Shown here: positions 37,623 to 49,310 of the stretch, one piece after another
How the letters are laid out: each line of letters starts with the position of its first letter
Numbering within the stretch: position 1 is the stretch's first letter
Assembly: GCA_028829895.1 (NCBI GenBank)
Contig: CM054183.1
Coordinates: forward strand, 21,799,975-21,863,974
DNA length: 64,000 bases
Origin: Sinotaia quadrata
Lineage: Eukaryota; Mollusca; Gastropoda; Architaenioglossa; Viviparidae
Reading direction: 5' to 3'
The notes under the pieces: generated by a model
What the model saw: only the letters and a program-made list of their open reading frames with translations
Database searches by the model: none
What the model was told of the DNA's origin: nothing
Program-made: the position numbers and the translations under genes

Positions 37623-37969
37623 TATAATTAAAAGAAGAACTGAATTGAAAAGAAATGGAAAGTAAAGTACTACTTGGTTCACTTTAAGTGTTTCCAAAAT
37701 CTTATAAAGTTTTAGTCAATAATAATTAAGTAGTGTTTATATGCTCGTGCAGCTATTTAATGCATCAGTCAATTATCACTGTAAAGAACATGTCAAATGA
37801 CATAAATATTAATACGAACGATAACTTAAAATACGAACGATAACTTAATGCATGTTTAAATACAGAATCAAGTGTTCAAAATGAGAACACGGCCGCAGGT
37901 TAGAATCGTGCGTACTCGTACACAACCAAATACACACACACAAAGATTAACATGCATGCACACACAAAC

Positions 37970-37974
<5 letters not shown>

Positions 37975-38034
<60 letters not shown>

Positions 38035-38239
38035 ATCAAGCAAATACACGCACAACCATTAACACGCAGGCACATATGCAAACGCACACTCAAACAAAAT
38101 CAAACCTTCACGAATAAACCAGCAAACACACATCCAAATACGCATGCATAAATAATACACACACACACACACACACAAATCATCTACACACACACACAAC
38201 CAAATACACACACGTATACACACGCATGAATACCTACAC

Positions 38240-38274
<35 letters not shown>

Positions 38275-38330
38275 CACATACCAACCATATACACACGCAC
38301 ACAATAACACACACAAGAGCATTGGCAACG
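37975..38330. repeat. CA microsatellite and CA-rich flank
   Basis: Perfect CA run about 37975-38031, then degenerate CA-rich sequence with further short runs. Confidence 0.93.
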
Positions 38331-39566
38331 TTTTGAGCCCGTACCAATCGCTGCAAACGGAAGTTTTCATTTGCCATCAGTTACGTTGAATCCGTCACTC
38401 CTCCTTTGAACGAGGAAGACACACCATCACGCTTGACCAGCTTCTACCCGTGGATCTTATTATTTTAATTGTGTCCTAGCTGCCTGCGACAGTCAGACAA
38501 ATCCGTCCCAACTGATTTTGGCGCTCCCTCGCACCAGCAAATCGCTTCACAATAGTTCTCCAAGAAGTTAGAGACTTTCAGAGAGACGGAACAACAAAAG
38601 GGACAAACACAGTTCCAGAAGAGTTCTAGCGTAAAGATGGTGCGCAGCGTATCGATTTTGTCCAGTGATTTAGAAAGATACATTATTTAAAATTTTAGCT
38701 TCCTGTCAGGAAGGCTTTCGCAACCGTGTGATTCTTAATGTAATTTAACATTTTAGATTTTGCCATTCACTTAATTATAATCTTGCTGTCAGTTTGAAAT
38801 GAAAAATGTTTCCATTTCATACTTACTATGCGCATTTGCGGAAATATTTTTATCTTAAAACAAATTCGTTTTGAATAAAGAAAGTCCTTGTAATATCAAG
38901 CGCAAACTCGAGATAGAAGTAAAATTAGCAAAACAAAGTGTGTAAAGTACTGAACACACACACATATCATCATCATACAAACACATATCCTCTTACACAC
39001 AATATCACAAATATGCGCAAAAGCATATATACGAACTGTATACACACACGCACATACAATTATCTACAATCCACACATACATGAGCATACGCGCACAATT
39101 TACACACATACAGGCTCACACACCTGCATATACGAAGGAATTCAAAATGTTATATTTATTTATTACGCATACTAAAAAGAATAAATACATTCTTTCAACA
39201 ACAACAACAAAAGAAATATACTAATTTTTTTAAAAAAATACTTTAAATCCAAAATGTTAATGCAGTTATCTACAAAGAAGAGCTACACCTACTTTGTCGT
39301 AGAGCTTGTCAAATTAACAGCAGGAAGTGGGCGTGGATTTTTTTCTCCAAAATAAAAATCGTGATATAACTTTTACAGAAATAAGTGACCCAAAATAGCT
39401 GACAGTTAGACAGAAAATTCTACGCACTATTTTAGGGATTTTTACATGCAGCTCATTGTCAGGATTATTTCGGATTACTTCGCACTAAAAGAAGAAATCT
39501 AATGATGGCTATTATTAAGAGCACAAATATTTTTCTTTGTCTACCTCAGATAGATACATAGATAGT
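38331..39566. other. unique sequence with scattered CA motifs
   Basis: Degenerate CA/CATA-rich between about 38955 and 39130. No gene supported. Confidence 0.4.
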
Positions 39567-39990
39567 AGGACGCCAACGCCATCTGATTTATCGGTTATGA
39601 TTATTATTAGCATTTAATTATCTATAACTAATCACAAGTGATGAGAATATCAATTTATGTTATTAATAATTCCTCCATAGACAACGCTTTTCACTCTCAC
39701 TTAGCGGATATGCGGGCGCTGTAAACGTTTTCTCTCTTCCATAACGTTAAGACAAACATTTACCATCTCACAATATTCCGTAGGTGGAAAACGTCTAATT
39801 AAAGGAGAAGATATATCAGTCTTTAATCTATATTTAGAGAGCCCCCATCCACCCACTGTCTCTCCAACATAAGGTGTAAGAAGTTCAATAAATTTATTAA
39901 ATCACCAATCAAATATAAAATATATGAATATGTGACGAAGAAGGTCAATAAATTTATTAAATCACCAATCAAATATACAATATATGAATA
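39567..39990 (-). mobile_element. family A 3'-end fragment 1 of a head-to-tail trio
   Basis: Minus-strand terminal part: CGCCAACGCCAT, CACAAGTGATGAGAATATCA, TAAACGTTTTCTCTCTTCCA and TCTATATTTAGAGAGCCC in order. Its inner end carries a 60-bp tandem duplication (about 39874-39930 and 39931-39990, both ending ATATATGAATA) whose second unit begins TGTGACG, the family terminus. Confidence 0.75.
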
Positions 39991-40283
39991 TGTGACGCCA
40001 ATGCCACTCAGGTAATGGTTATGATAATTTTAATTAATTAATCATCAATAACTAATTACAAGTGATGAGAATCTTAATTTATGTTATTACTAATCCTCAA
40101 GAAAAGACAACTCTTCTCACTCCTTTGGTAGATAAGTGGGTGCTGTAAACGTTTTCCTTCTTCCATAACACAAAAGACAAATATTTACCTCTTACAATAT
40201 TTCCGTAGGTGGAAAACCTCTTTCTAAAGTAGAAGAAAAATCCGTCTTTAATCTATATTTAGCGATTTCCCATCAAACCACTT
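39991..40283 (-). mobile_element. family A 3'-end fragment 2 of the trio
   Basis: Starts with the intact terminus TGTGACGCCAATGCCACT and follows the same block order to ATCAAACCACTTT, where it is cut and joined to fragment 3. Confidence 0.75.
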
Positions 40284-40560
40284 TATGTGATGAGAATCTG
40301 AATTGATGCTATTAATAATTCTCCAGAAGACACCATTCGTCTCTCTCACTTGGCGGATATGTGGGTGCTATACACGTTTTCTCTCGTCCACAAACGTTCA
40401 CTGTCACACAATATTATCAAAGGAGAAGATACATATGTCTTTAATCAATATTTAGTGAGCTCCCATCACCCTCTATCTCTCCAACATATGTTTATCAATA
40501 TGTGTAAGAAGTTCAATAAATTTAACAATAAACTTAAAGCGTTCATCTTAAAATCGATCT
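40284..40560 (-). mobile_element. family A 3'-end fragment 3 of the trio
   Basis: Lacks the extreme terminus and begins at ATGTGATGAGAATCTG. Continues through TGGCGGATATGTGGGTGCTA and CAATATGTGTAAGAAGTTCA to about 40540-40560. Confidence 0.7.
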
Positions 40561-40844
40561 CATGACTGTTTTCATGCGAACTAATTATGCTTAATATTTC
40601 CCATATATATTTTCAATATTTGTCTTTTTTAAAAAAATAAGTTGGCATGTATGACAACGTGTAAATTAACCTTTTATTAAAGATATTTATATATTTATAC
40701 TGCACGTATCCATTTTCTATGAATGATGACTGTTTGAAGAAGATAATTTGGCGCTGTTATACTGTTTGTCATAACTCTTTTTCTTGTTCACTACTTTTCC
40801 AGTTAGCACACCGACTATATTAATGTTTTCTTAAAATCAGCATC

Positions 40845-41085
40845 AACTGGACACTGTAAAAGTAGAATCAAGCCACTTATAATCAAACAAAAAAAAAACA
40901 ACAGGACACTTTAAAAGTAGGATCAAGTCGCTTATAATAAAAAAACAACAGGACACTTTAAAAGTAGGATCAAGTCGCTTATAATAAAAAAACAACAGGA
41001 CACTGTAAAAGTAGAATCAAGCCACTTATAATCAAAAAATTAACAGGACACTGTAAAGGTAAAATCAAGTCACTTATAATAAAAG
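40845..41085. repeat. 44-60-bp minisatellite, 5 copies
   Basis: Core CAGGACACTTTAAAAGTAGG then ATCAAGTCGCTTATAATAAA with A-run linkers of varying length. Confidence 0.93.
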
Positions 41086-41823
41086 AAACCCAACCAAATA
41101 GACACAACTGAACTCAAATCTGTAAATTTAAAGTAACTTTTCTACTTTTTATTTTACTTATTTAAGTCACTTTGCTAGTTTTTTGAGTTAATCTTTATGG
41201 AATTTTTAATTTGGTTTTCACTTCTGCCGTTTACAGAATCTGCTACTCTGCCGCATTGTTGCATCCGGTTTTGAGATTGACAGCATATTTTAAATTTTCT
41301 TCCTAGTTTTATTTTGTCCAATGTTCTATGGTAAATCGATCCTTTAAATGAAAAAAAAAAAGTGAGTAAAAGGCATGCAGAAAATACATTTCCCTAATTT
41401 CTTTCTTGACCTGTCAATACTCAAAAGCCAGTAAATACGCTTTTTTTTCCTTTTTCACCTTACATCGACAATTATAAAAATGATAATAATAGATTCCTTC
41501 CCCATTCCCTAGCGTTTGCAATTTACCTCCCTTTGATGCCGACAATTCTTACCCGTCTCGGTATTGTCAACCAGCTTCCATTTTCTTTCATTTTCCTTTC
41601 TTTCTTTCTATTTGTAGTTGCAGTGTTGAATTATCTGCAACCGTAAAGAGCAAACAGCAGATATCGCAGACTAAGAAAAGGATAGTAATTTATTTTCCCC
41701 GCGAATAAAGGGAAATAAATCACAGTGCGGAATAGTACCTAGAGAGGCTCCAATTAGGACATTTCTGGGAGTGTGAGTATGCTGGAGTGCGGATATGGAA
41801 TTGTGTCCGCTAGCCCAAACGAA
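41086..41823. other. unique sequence, no feature seen
   Basis: A- and T-runs only. Confidence 0.4.
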
Positions 41824-41869
41824 CCGTACCGAGATGGGGTCACGCAACTTTCACCTCACCTCGGTACGG
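41824..41869. repeat. 17-bp-arm inverted repeat (hairpin)
   Basis: Left arm CCGTACCGAGATGGGGT (41824-41840) pairs with the right arm at 41853-41869 (ACCTCACCTCGGTACGG) around a 12-base loop. There are two non-Watson-Crick positions: a G-T wobble, and an A-C that is a T-G wobble on the other strand. The outer ten pairs are perfect. It lies in a locally GC-richer segment with no array around it. Function unknown. Confidence 0.75.
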
Positions 41870-42546
41870 AATTTGTGATTCGGCCTAAATGACTTGGAAT
41901 CCAACGGTTTGGAATCCGAGTCCAAAGATTTCGGAGACTATCGGCTTGTAATTAAGTGTGTGGAGTAGAGATTCTTTGATAACGTGACCTAATCTGGAGA
42001 CTATCTCCGTGATCTCATTAAAAAAAAAGAATGTTTGGGAATCGTTTAGCAGACGCGTGTTCAGCCCCTCTTAAATCAGATTTACTGATGACGTCAGTTT
42101 GAAGATTTCCAGTAGTTATTTCGACAAGGGTAGAAGGGTAAAGCCGTTATTGGTAGGTTGTAGTGTGAGGATAAAGGTAGAAGATTACATAGAGACGTCA
42201 TGTACACGGGAAACTGTCATTGAAGACCACCGTGTTTAATAATCACATAATAATGCCGAGTGTAGTTGCTCCTTGTTTCTTCTACAATGCCAAGTGCATC
42301 TCTTTGTGGCATTAGAGCGGCGTTCTGGAAGGATTTTTGTGAACTGATTTCGCATGTGTGTTAAAACGACTTTGTTTGAAAGGTAAAAATAAATCCTTTT
42401 AAGTTTTCCATGAATGTGTGTAAACGGCTTTGGCGTGCTCTATTGCAATTTTGTATAATTTGTAAAACTCAGTCCTTTGCATTATAAAATTCCATATAAT
42501 AAAAGTGGAAAATATGCTGTAATAGCGAAATTATTTGTCACATGTA
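41870..42546. other. unique sequence, no gene seen
   Basis: Contains TTGGAATCC words repeated at 41895 and 41911. Nothing else supported. Confidence 0.35.
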
Positions 42547-42900
42547 TTACAGAGTAAATTAGTTTACTGGGTGTCTCAACTTTTGATTATAGGAATTACG
42601 GAGTAAATTAGTTTATCGGGTGTCTCAACTTTTGATTATAGGAATTACAGAGTAAATTAGTTTATTGGGTGTCTCAACTTTTGATTATAGGAATTACGGA
42701 GTAAATTAGTTTATCGGGTGTCTCAACTTTTGATTATAGGAATTACGGAGTAAATTAGTTTATCGGGTGTCAACTTTTGATTATAGGAATTACAGAGTAA
42801 ATTAGTTTATTGGGTGTCTCAACTTTTGATTATAGGAATTCAGAGTAAATTAGTTTATTGGGTGTCTCAACTTTTGATTATAGGAATTACCCAATAAATT
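42547..42900. repeat. 49-bp minisatellite, 7 copies
   Basis: Unit TACAGAGTAAATTAGTTTAT then TGGGTGTCTCAACTTTTGAT and TATAGGAAT; CGG/CAG and ATC/ATT variants alternate. One copy lacks CTC and one lacks a base. Confidence 0.96.
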
Positions 42901-44275
42901 TTGTTTCCACAGCTATCTTAAGACGAAATCTGGAATATTTTCAATCTAGTTTATAGGGCGTCATTTTGCAGATTTAGATATTGCAGAACTTGGTTATAAT
43001 GTAATATTAAAGAACTCAACACAAGTGTCCTTTTAAAAAAGTGTCTACTAAATCTCTGAACCTTTGTCTCCCCTAATACTATTTTATGAAATACATCAAT
43101 CAAGAGAAATTCAGTTTGGGCCATATCAATGTTGAGAATCAGAAATTCAGCCATTTACAGTTGATAACTAAAACTATTGCAAATGGATTACCATTAAAAC
43201 TGGAATTCATGCTGTCAAAAGTATGAATAATATATAAGTCAAGCTATTCTCAATGGTACATTTAATTTTTTTAAAAAGAATTTCTAACTGCATTGATTTA
43301 TTGACACATATATGACACAAGCTGTGGTTTTCGCTCTGTTAGAGCATTAATGTGGCACAAAATTAAGTACACTGCATTCCTTCCACACATTTTGTTTTCC
43401 ATAAATATAAAGTAAGGAATCAGCGTGTTGTGTTAAACATACACATTTAGAAAATGTATATAAATATCAAACAACGAATTAGTATGTTAAATGATGAAAT
43501 AAAAAACGGTAAATGTCAATATTATTAACATGCATTCCTTGTTCACTGTGAACAATGCAGTGTAACCCCCAACACGAAGTGCATAAACAGTAACATTTCA
43601 ATTATCATAGACTTATTAAACGTCAAGCCAGTTCAATAGAAAATACAGAAATCACGCGCTGAAGAATACAAGGATGTTGACAATTATTATATCGATGGGC
43701 AGCCATGGAGTAACAGAGAAAATGAAGCATATTCTTGCAATAGCACTAAATACTGTACCTTATCACAATTGATCTCCACACGCAGGCTGGAGGAGAGATA
43801 AACATTACATATAACCTCTTGAGGTGAATAAAGCAATAACAATTAAACGTTAAGCCAAAATATTCTGTCCAGAAGTGAATCAAGAATCCTTCCTCTCAGG
43901 ACAAGGTAACCGATTTAAAAGCAAACACCAAACAAGCAAAGAGGAGAAAGAACCCACACGTATATAGCAAACCAACAAAACATCCCATCCAGTTTACTAC
44001 AGCAGGCAATAATAAAATAATAGCCTCCCATCTCCCCAACAGTTCTGAAACCGTCCTCGTAACACTGAATCCTTCTTCTCATTTCCCTTTTATTTGTCTC
44101 TGGAGAATCTCTGTTCACGTAACATGATGCAAGCAGTAGAAAAATCATAACAGCTTTGATCAGAGTAGATTAATATCACATCTCAAAATGGAGATGAGAT
44201 AAGAAAAGGATCCGCAAAAATTACCTGCAAAGTTCTTCTCAATCGAAATGCAAAGTTTATCTCATCATCTGCAGA
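42901..44275. other. mostly unique sequence, one secretory-like open frame
   Basis: Minus-strand 43915-44148 begins at an ATG followed by MIFLLLASC, a short hydrophobic start that could be a weak signal peptide. The frame then runs through a charged stretch and several Cys over 77 codons. I recognise no family, and the second half is hydrophobic and aromatic. Could be chance or a single exon. Nothing else supported here. Confidence 0.15.
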
Positions 44276-44284
44276 CACACACAG

Positions 44285-44323
<39 letters not shown>

Positions 44324-44358
44324 CACACACACACACACGCACGCACGCACGCACACAC
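44276..44358. repeat. CA/CGCA microsatellite
   Basis: CA runs with GCAC interruptions and a terminal CGCA run. Confidence 0.95.
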
Positions 44359-44462
44359 CACTACGTAAACAAACATGAACTTCTAAACAATGGTGATTTT
44401 ATTCGACAGTAGAGCGCGATATGTGAGTCTCTCCCGATCGAGAAATTAACCACTAAATCAAA

Positions 44463-44675
44463 TCACCTGTGGAAAACGAACGATTGTCCCTTGTGTGTCC
44501 GAGCTGATAAATATATCTTACAGTATTTTTCAACCCTAAAGCAGTGACGACCAAATTGGACTGGACGAATGACCAGAAATCTCTGCCAGCCATCTAAATA
44601 GACCAGCTCAAATACTGATAGGACGCGTGCATAAATATCATGTGGCAAAATGAATTGCGCTGTTTCAGAAAGTAA
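44463..44675 (-). other. unassigned open frame, possible exon
   Basis: The minus strand is open for about 70 codons, ending in ...SFVFHR and a TGA that also reads as a splice donor (CACAG|GTGA). Upstream, TTTCTGAAACAG resembles a weak acceptor. Composition is mixed and protein-like, but I recognise no domain and there is no ATG in the frame. It could equally be chance. Confidence 0.15.
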
Positions 44676-44695
44676 TCATTTTGATACACATATTT

Positions 44696-44980
44696 ACTTA
44701 TATAATAATAATGATAATGATGATATTGGTGGTGGTGGCAATAACATAATAGTAATGTTGTTAATGATGATCGCAGCGACAATAATATTGATGTATTCAT
44801 GATTGTGATTTGTTACATTGATGTCGATGATATCTCAATAGTTAATAGTTATAATTATTAATTATAATAATAATAATATTATAATAATAATTATAATATT
44901 AATTATAACGACGGCGATGATGTTATCATTGCTTGTGGTGGTTTCAGGATGACAATGTAGAAGATCACCAAACTACTATG
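44696..44980. repeat. degenerate ATA/ATG/GTG trinucleotide-rich region
   Basis: Blocks of TAA, GAT, GGT triplets, with an ATT/AAT run (44840-44908). Confidence 0.8.
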
Positions 44981-45889
44981 ACAACGACGACAACGATGAT
45001 AATGACCATAAATTATAGCTTTAAAATGACATCAGCTTTCTGACCAATGCAAGCAAAGTTCTAGGCGACGATAGACCCGATTCATTCTCACAGTCCAGAC
45101 AAGCAAGAAAACCCCACAGAAAGTCTACAAAGTGAATGAGGAATAATGATTGATATCCTTATAGGCCATGTCTACAATTTTCTCGAATTACTTTAACACC
45201 ATGAAAGTGTGGAAGTCGAAGTGAAGATCAAAGCTACAAGAGATTATGACAAGCTAGTCATTAATTCCCCAGGTCAAAATCTTAAAGGTTCTAACAAATT
45301 GGAGGCTATCAATGCAGAACTCTGGCAAACGATTAGCTCCACAGACCGGAAAGAAAACGAGATCAAGACAAAACTACATAGAAAAAAAAACAAAACAAGG
45401 AAACGTCTCGGAACGCTCAAAGGCCCTCCAGCCAAAAGTAGATATAGTGGGACTACACGTCTCAGACATTCAAAAGCAGGGCATCCGGGAAAATTAAAAA
45501 CTCTGCTTGTAACTGAGGCACGTCTAATGTAACAGCAATGATGATGCCTTCAAAAGGACACTGGCAAATAATTACTGATCACATGACACCAATCATCGCA
45601 ATCACGAGACCTAGGAGAATGCAAGAAAATAAACATCGGTGAATAGCTTTTTGAAGACGCCCTCACCGAGGCCGTAGATGCACAACAAACTAAAGACATA
45701 TCACTGATTCATCTTGCTGGTAGATGAGAGAGAAGGAGCTAAATGTTAGAACAGAAGGACTGACCCGCCATAAAAACCATCTACTTAAAAAGAAGACAAA
45801 CAAACACAGAAAGAAATTCCACAAGGCAAAAGGCAAAACTCAGGAAAGCCTCAACAGACTCCAAGATCTGCCTCTGTAATACGGATGTG
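44981..45889. other. A-rich sequence with overlapping unassigned frames
   Basis: Plus-strand 45209-45532 (107 codons, Lys/Arg-rich) overlaps a second frame. Composition recalls a decayed transposon ORF, but I see no diagnostic motif. Not called. Confidence 0.2.
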
Positions 45890-46205
45890 ACAACAGAACA
45901 TATTACATCTGGGCGCCATTATTTAGAGGAAATAACAATAGAACACATTATATCTGGATATCCTTCTCTAACAGTAATGAGAACAGTACATATTACATCT
46001 GGGCGCCATTCTTTAGAGGTAATAACAATATAACATATTCTATCTGAATGCCATTTTCTGACAGTAAAGACAACAGTACATATTCCCTCTGTATGTCATT
46101 GTTAAGCGGTAATAATAACAGAACATATTCTATAATAGATGTCACTCTGTAGCAGTAATGACAACAGAACATATTCTAGATGGACGTCATTCTCTGGATG
46201 TAATG
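45890..46205. repeat. about 46-bp degenerate minisatellite, 6-7 copies
   Basis: Core AACAGAACATATTACATCTG then a (G/A)xGCCATT(A/C)TxTxxxAG and a GTAATxA linker. Two CTGGGCGCCATT copies lie 92 bp apart, suggesting a dimer step. Confidence 0.88.
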
Positions 46206-46256
46206 ATAAATAAATGAATGCCAAATCGATTTCGGTAGGTTGATGGACGAAAATAG

Positions 46257-46676
46257 CAGACAACACAGTGATAGCAGACAGCACAGTGATAGCAGACAGC
46301 ACAGTGATAGCAGACAACACAGTGATAGCAGACAGCACAGTGATAGCAGACAACACAGTGATAGCAGACAGCAAGACAGCACAGTGATAGCAGACAGCAC
46401 AGTGATAGCAGACAGCACAGTGATAGCAGACAGCACAGTGATAGCAGACAACACAGAGATAGCAGACAACACAGTGATAGCAGACAACACAGTGATAGCA
46501 GACAGCACAGTGATAGCAGACAACACAGTGATAGCAGACAGCACAGTGATAGCAGACAGCACAGTGATAGCAGACAGCACAGTGATAGCAGACAACACAG
46601 TGATAGCAGACAGCACAGTGATAGCAGACAGCACAGTGATAGCAGACAACACAGTGATAGCAGACAACACAGTGTA
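46257..46676. repeat. 18-bp minisatellite, about 23 copies
   Basis: Unit ACAGTGATAGCAGACAGC with CAGC/CAAC alternation and one 8-base slip at about 46373 that shifts frame. Six codons per unit keep frames open on both strands. Confidence 0.97.
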
Positions 46677-47139
46677 CTTATGATGGGATAACAAGTGCTG
46701 AAACCGTCAACATTCTAAAGTTAGTTGAAATATTTAATAAACAAAAATTCTAATGGTACAGAGAGAAGGGACTAGTAACATTCAATAGCCAAATGAGATT
46801 TTATGTGATTTAGATGCTATGAGGTTAATCTAAGTAGTGAACGGAATTGTTAGTATGCCATTTGAATCCTTTAGGGGAAAACAGTTCCTATCGGTGTTTA
46901 ATTTATAATTCTGCCTACTGCTGATGCACCGCGAGAGGCTGCACACAAAAGCAGTGCTATGAAATATACTGTTATGTCCGTTTTCTTGCCTTTTCTTTAA
47001 TCACAACAGTATTCTAATGTATGTGCCCCACGATGTATTGCTAATTGTTATGTACTTAACTGTTGATGATTTGTTACCGGAAAACCTCAAACATGTCATT
47101 TATGGAATGAGATTCAGATGAAACAATACACAAAATGTA

Positions 47140-47600
47140 CATGAGAGGATATTAGTGACATAACAGAAAAATATATGACAGTATGGATATAGCAAACATG
47201 CATCGGAGGAGAGTCTAGGGATATAGTAGAAATTTATGAGAGGATAGTCTAGTGACATAGCAGAAATATGTGAGAGAAATATAGCAGAAATGAATGAGAG
47301 GATATACTAGAGATACAGCAGAAATATTTGAGAGGATAGTCTAGAGATATAGCAGAAATGTATGATGGGATAGTCTAAAGATATAGCAAAAATATGAGAG
47401 GATATTCTAGAGATATAGCAGAAATATTTCAGAGGATAGTCTAGATGTGTAGCAGAAATATAGGAGAGGATATTCTAGAGATACTGCAGAAACGTCTGAG
47501 GACAGTCTACGGATATAACAGAATTGTATGATAGGATTGTCTGCGAAAATAGCAGAAGTGTATGAGAGGATAATCTATGCATTTGGCGGAAGTGTATAAT
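47140..47600. repeat. about 34-bp degenerate minisatellite, about 13 copies
   Basis: Unit GAGAGGATAGTCTAGAGATA then TAGCAGAAATGTAT. Units vary in length and in GTCTAG/TTCTAG and ATATAG/ACTGC. Confidence 0.9.
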
Positions 47601-48028
47601 TGTAATTTTACATTATAAAAATTTATTAATCATATAACTCATTACGTAGTGTATGCATACTCAGCAAAGGTTTTGTGTGATCACTACGATCTTTCACATA
47701 ATGTGATCATTTGATGTCGAAAAAAAGTTCATTCATAATATTATTTACTTCAGTCCAATGGTACTCCAGTCAAAAGCATTCGTCTTTCGATTTGACTGTT
47801 TTATTCTAATTCATTTTTATTATTATTTTATTGTTTATGCATTTTCTGATTACAAATACAATTTTGAAGTGTACAGCTGCTCAGAAACAAAAATCAGTTT
47901 TCTCAACTATAGTATAGAAATGAAAAACAGATAATAAGAATACACACGCTAACAAATTGACAAGCATCTACTGTCAGTCACGCACATTTTACATAAACAC
48001 ACTCACGAACGTAAGCGCACATCCACCC
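47601..48028. other. unique AT-rich sequence
   Basis: No feature supported. Confidence 0.4.
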
Positions 48029-48029
48029 C

Positions 48030-48084
<55 letters not shown>
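48029..48084. repeat. CT microsatellite
   Basis: About 27 CT units. Confidence 0.96.
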
Positions 48085-48087
<3 letters not shown>

Positions 48088-48572
48088 TCATGCAGCTCAT
48101 ATATACACTCATAAGCGCACAGCCAGCTAATCTCTCTCACATGACCATTAATACTCTCTCTCTCACACGCACACACATTCACACACATACGCACGCACCT
48201 AGGTACGCACAATTTATCCCCTCCATAACAGATTCCACGGGTTCATGTTGACCGACGTTAATATAACTGCCTACAACACGTGACTTTATTTGCTATCCTT
48301 GAGGTCGAACGTCACTGACAGACTGTGGCGAGAACAGGTATCCTCAAGAGAGACACGCGAAAATCCTATGATTAGTATTACTTACGACATTGTGGGTGTT
48401 GTCCAAGTCAGTGCACGAAGGATGCGGCCTCGATCAGGAAAGAATAAAAACATCTTAATGACATTATATTGATTTGTGCTCTAAATTTGGGTTTAGGTAT
48501 ATATGACTATTTGAAACGTGCAAGGAATGAAGCTAGGTCGAAATATTATATATGTATCTGTCTGTTTGTTGG

Positions 48573-48593
48573 TCCTTCTGTCTATCTATCTGT

Positions 48594-48661
<68 letters not shown>

Positions 48662-48680
48662 ATATCTATCTATCTATCCA
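48573..48680. repeat. TCTA microsatellite
   Basis: About 24 TCTA units with minor interruptions. Confidence 0.96.
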
Positions 48681-48710
48681 TCTATCTTTGACACAATGCC
48701 ACCCTAGATA

Positions 48711-49310
48711 ATGGTGATGATGATGATGATGAGTGTTATTATTATTATTATTATTATAATCCTCCTCCTCCTCCATAACTAATTACAAGTGATGAGACTC
48801 TTGATTTATGTTAGTAATAATTCTCCAGAAGACACTACTCGTCTCTCTCACTTGACACATATGTAAAACTTGTTCTCTCTTCCACAAAGACAAACATTCA
48901 CTGTCACACAATATTTCCGTAGGTGGAAAACTTCTCACCAAAGGAGAAGATAAATCCGTCTTTAATCTATATTTAGCGAGCCCCTATCCACTCACTCTCT
49001 CCAACATATAGATATCAATATGTGTAAAAAAGAAAGGTCAATAAATATAACAATACATTTATTAAATCAACAATTTAATATACATATAACAAATACAATC
49101 AAAAGAGTGTTGACATTTACATTACTGCACAACAATGTTCAATTCACGTTAAAAATCGTTCAGTTTATCCTAGCATAGACATCAGCAGTCGAATGATCAT
49201 TTATGTATAATCAAATTCATAGACATAATGTATCACAGACAGGAGAGTGGAGTGTTAGAGAAATAATTAAATCAATGTAGGCTACATAACCTTTTCAAAG
49301 ATAGCCAATG
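48711..49310 (-). mobile_element. family A fragment with triplet expansions at its end
   Basis: After ATG/TTA/CTC triplet runs (48714-48773), which replace the family terminus, the minus-strand family blocks follow: ACTAATTACAAGTGATGAGA, CTCTCACTTGACACATATG, GTAGGTGGAAAACTTCTCAC and TTTAATCTATATTTAGCGAG. Similarity to the 7.2-kb copy continues weakly to about 49300 and may reach further. Confidence 0.7.

Noticed and set aside
45209..45532. 107-codon Lys-rich frame as a transposon ORF1
   Set aside because: No diagnostic motif, overlapping open frames, and A-rich composition explains it.
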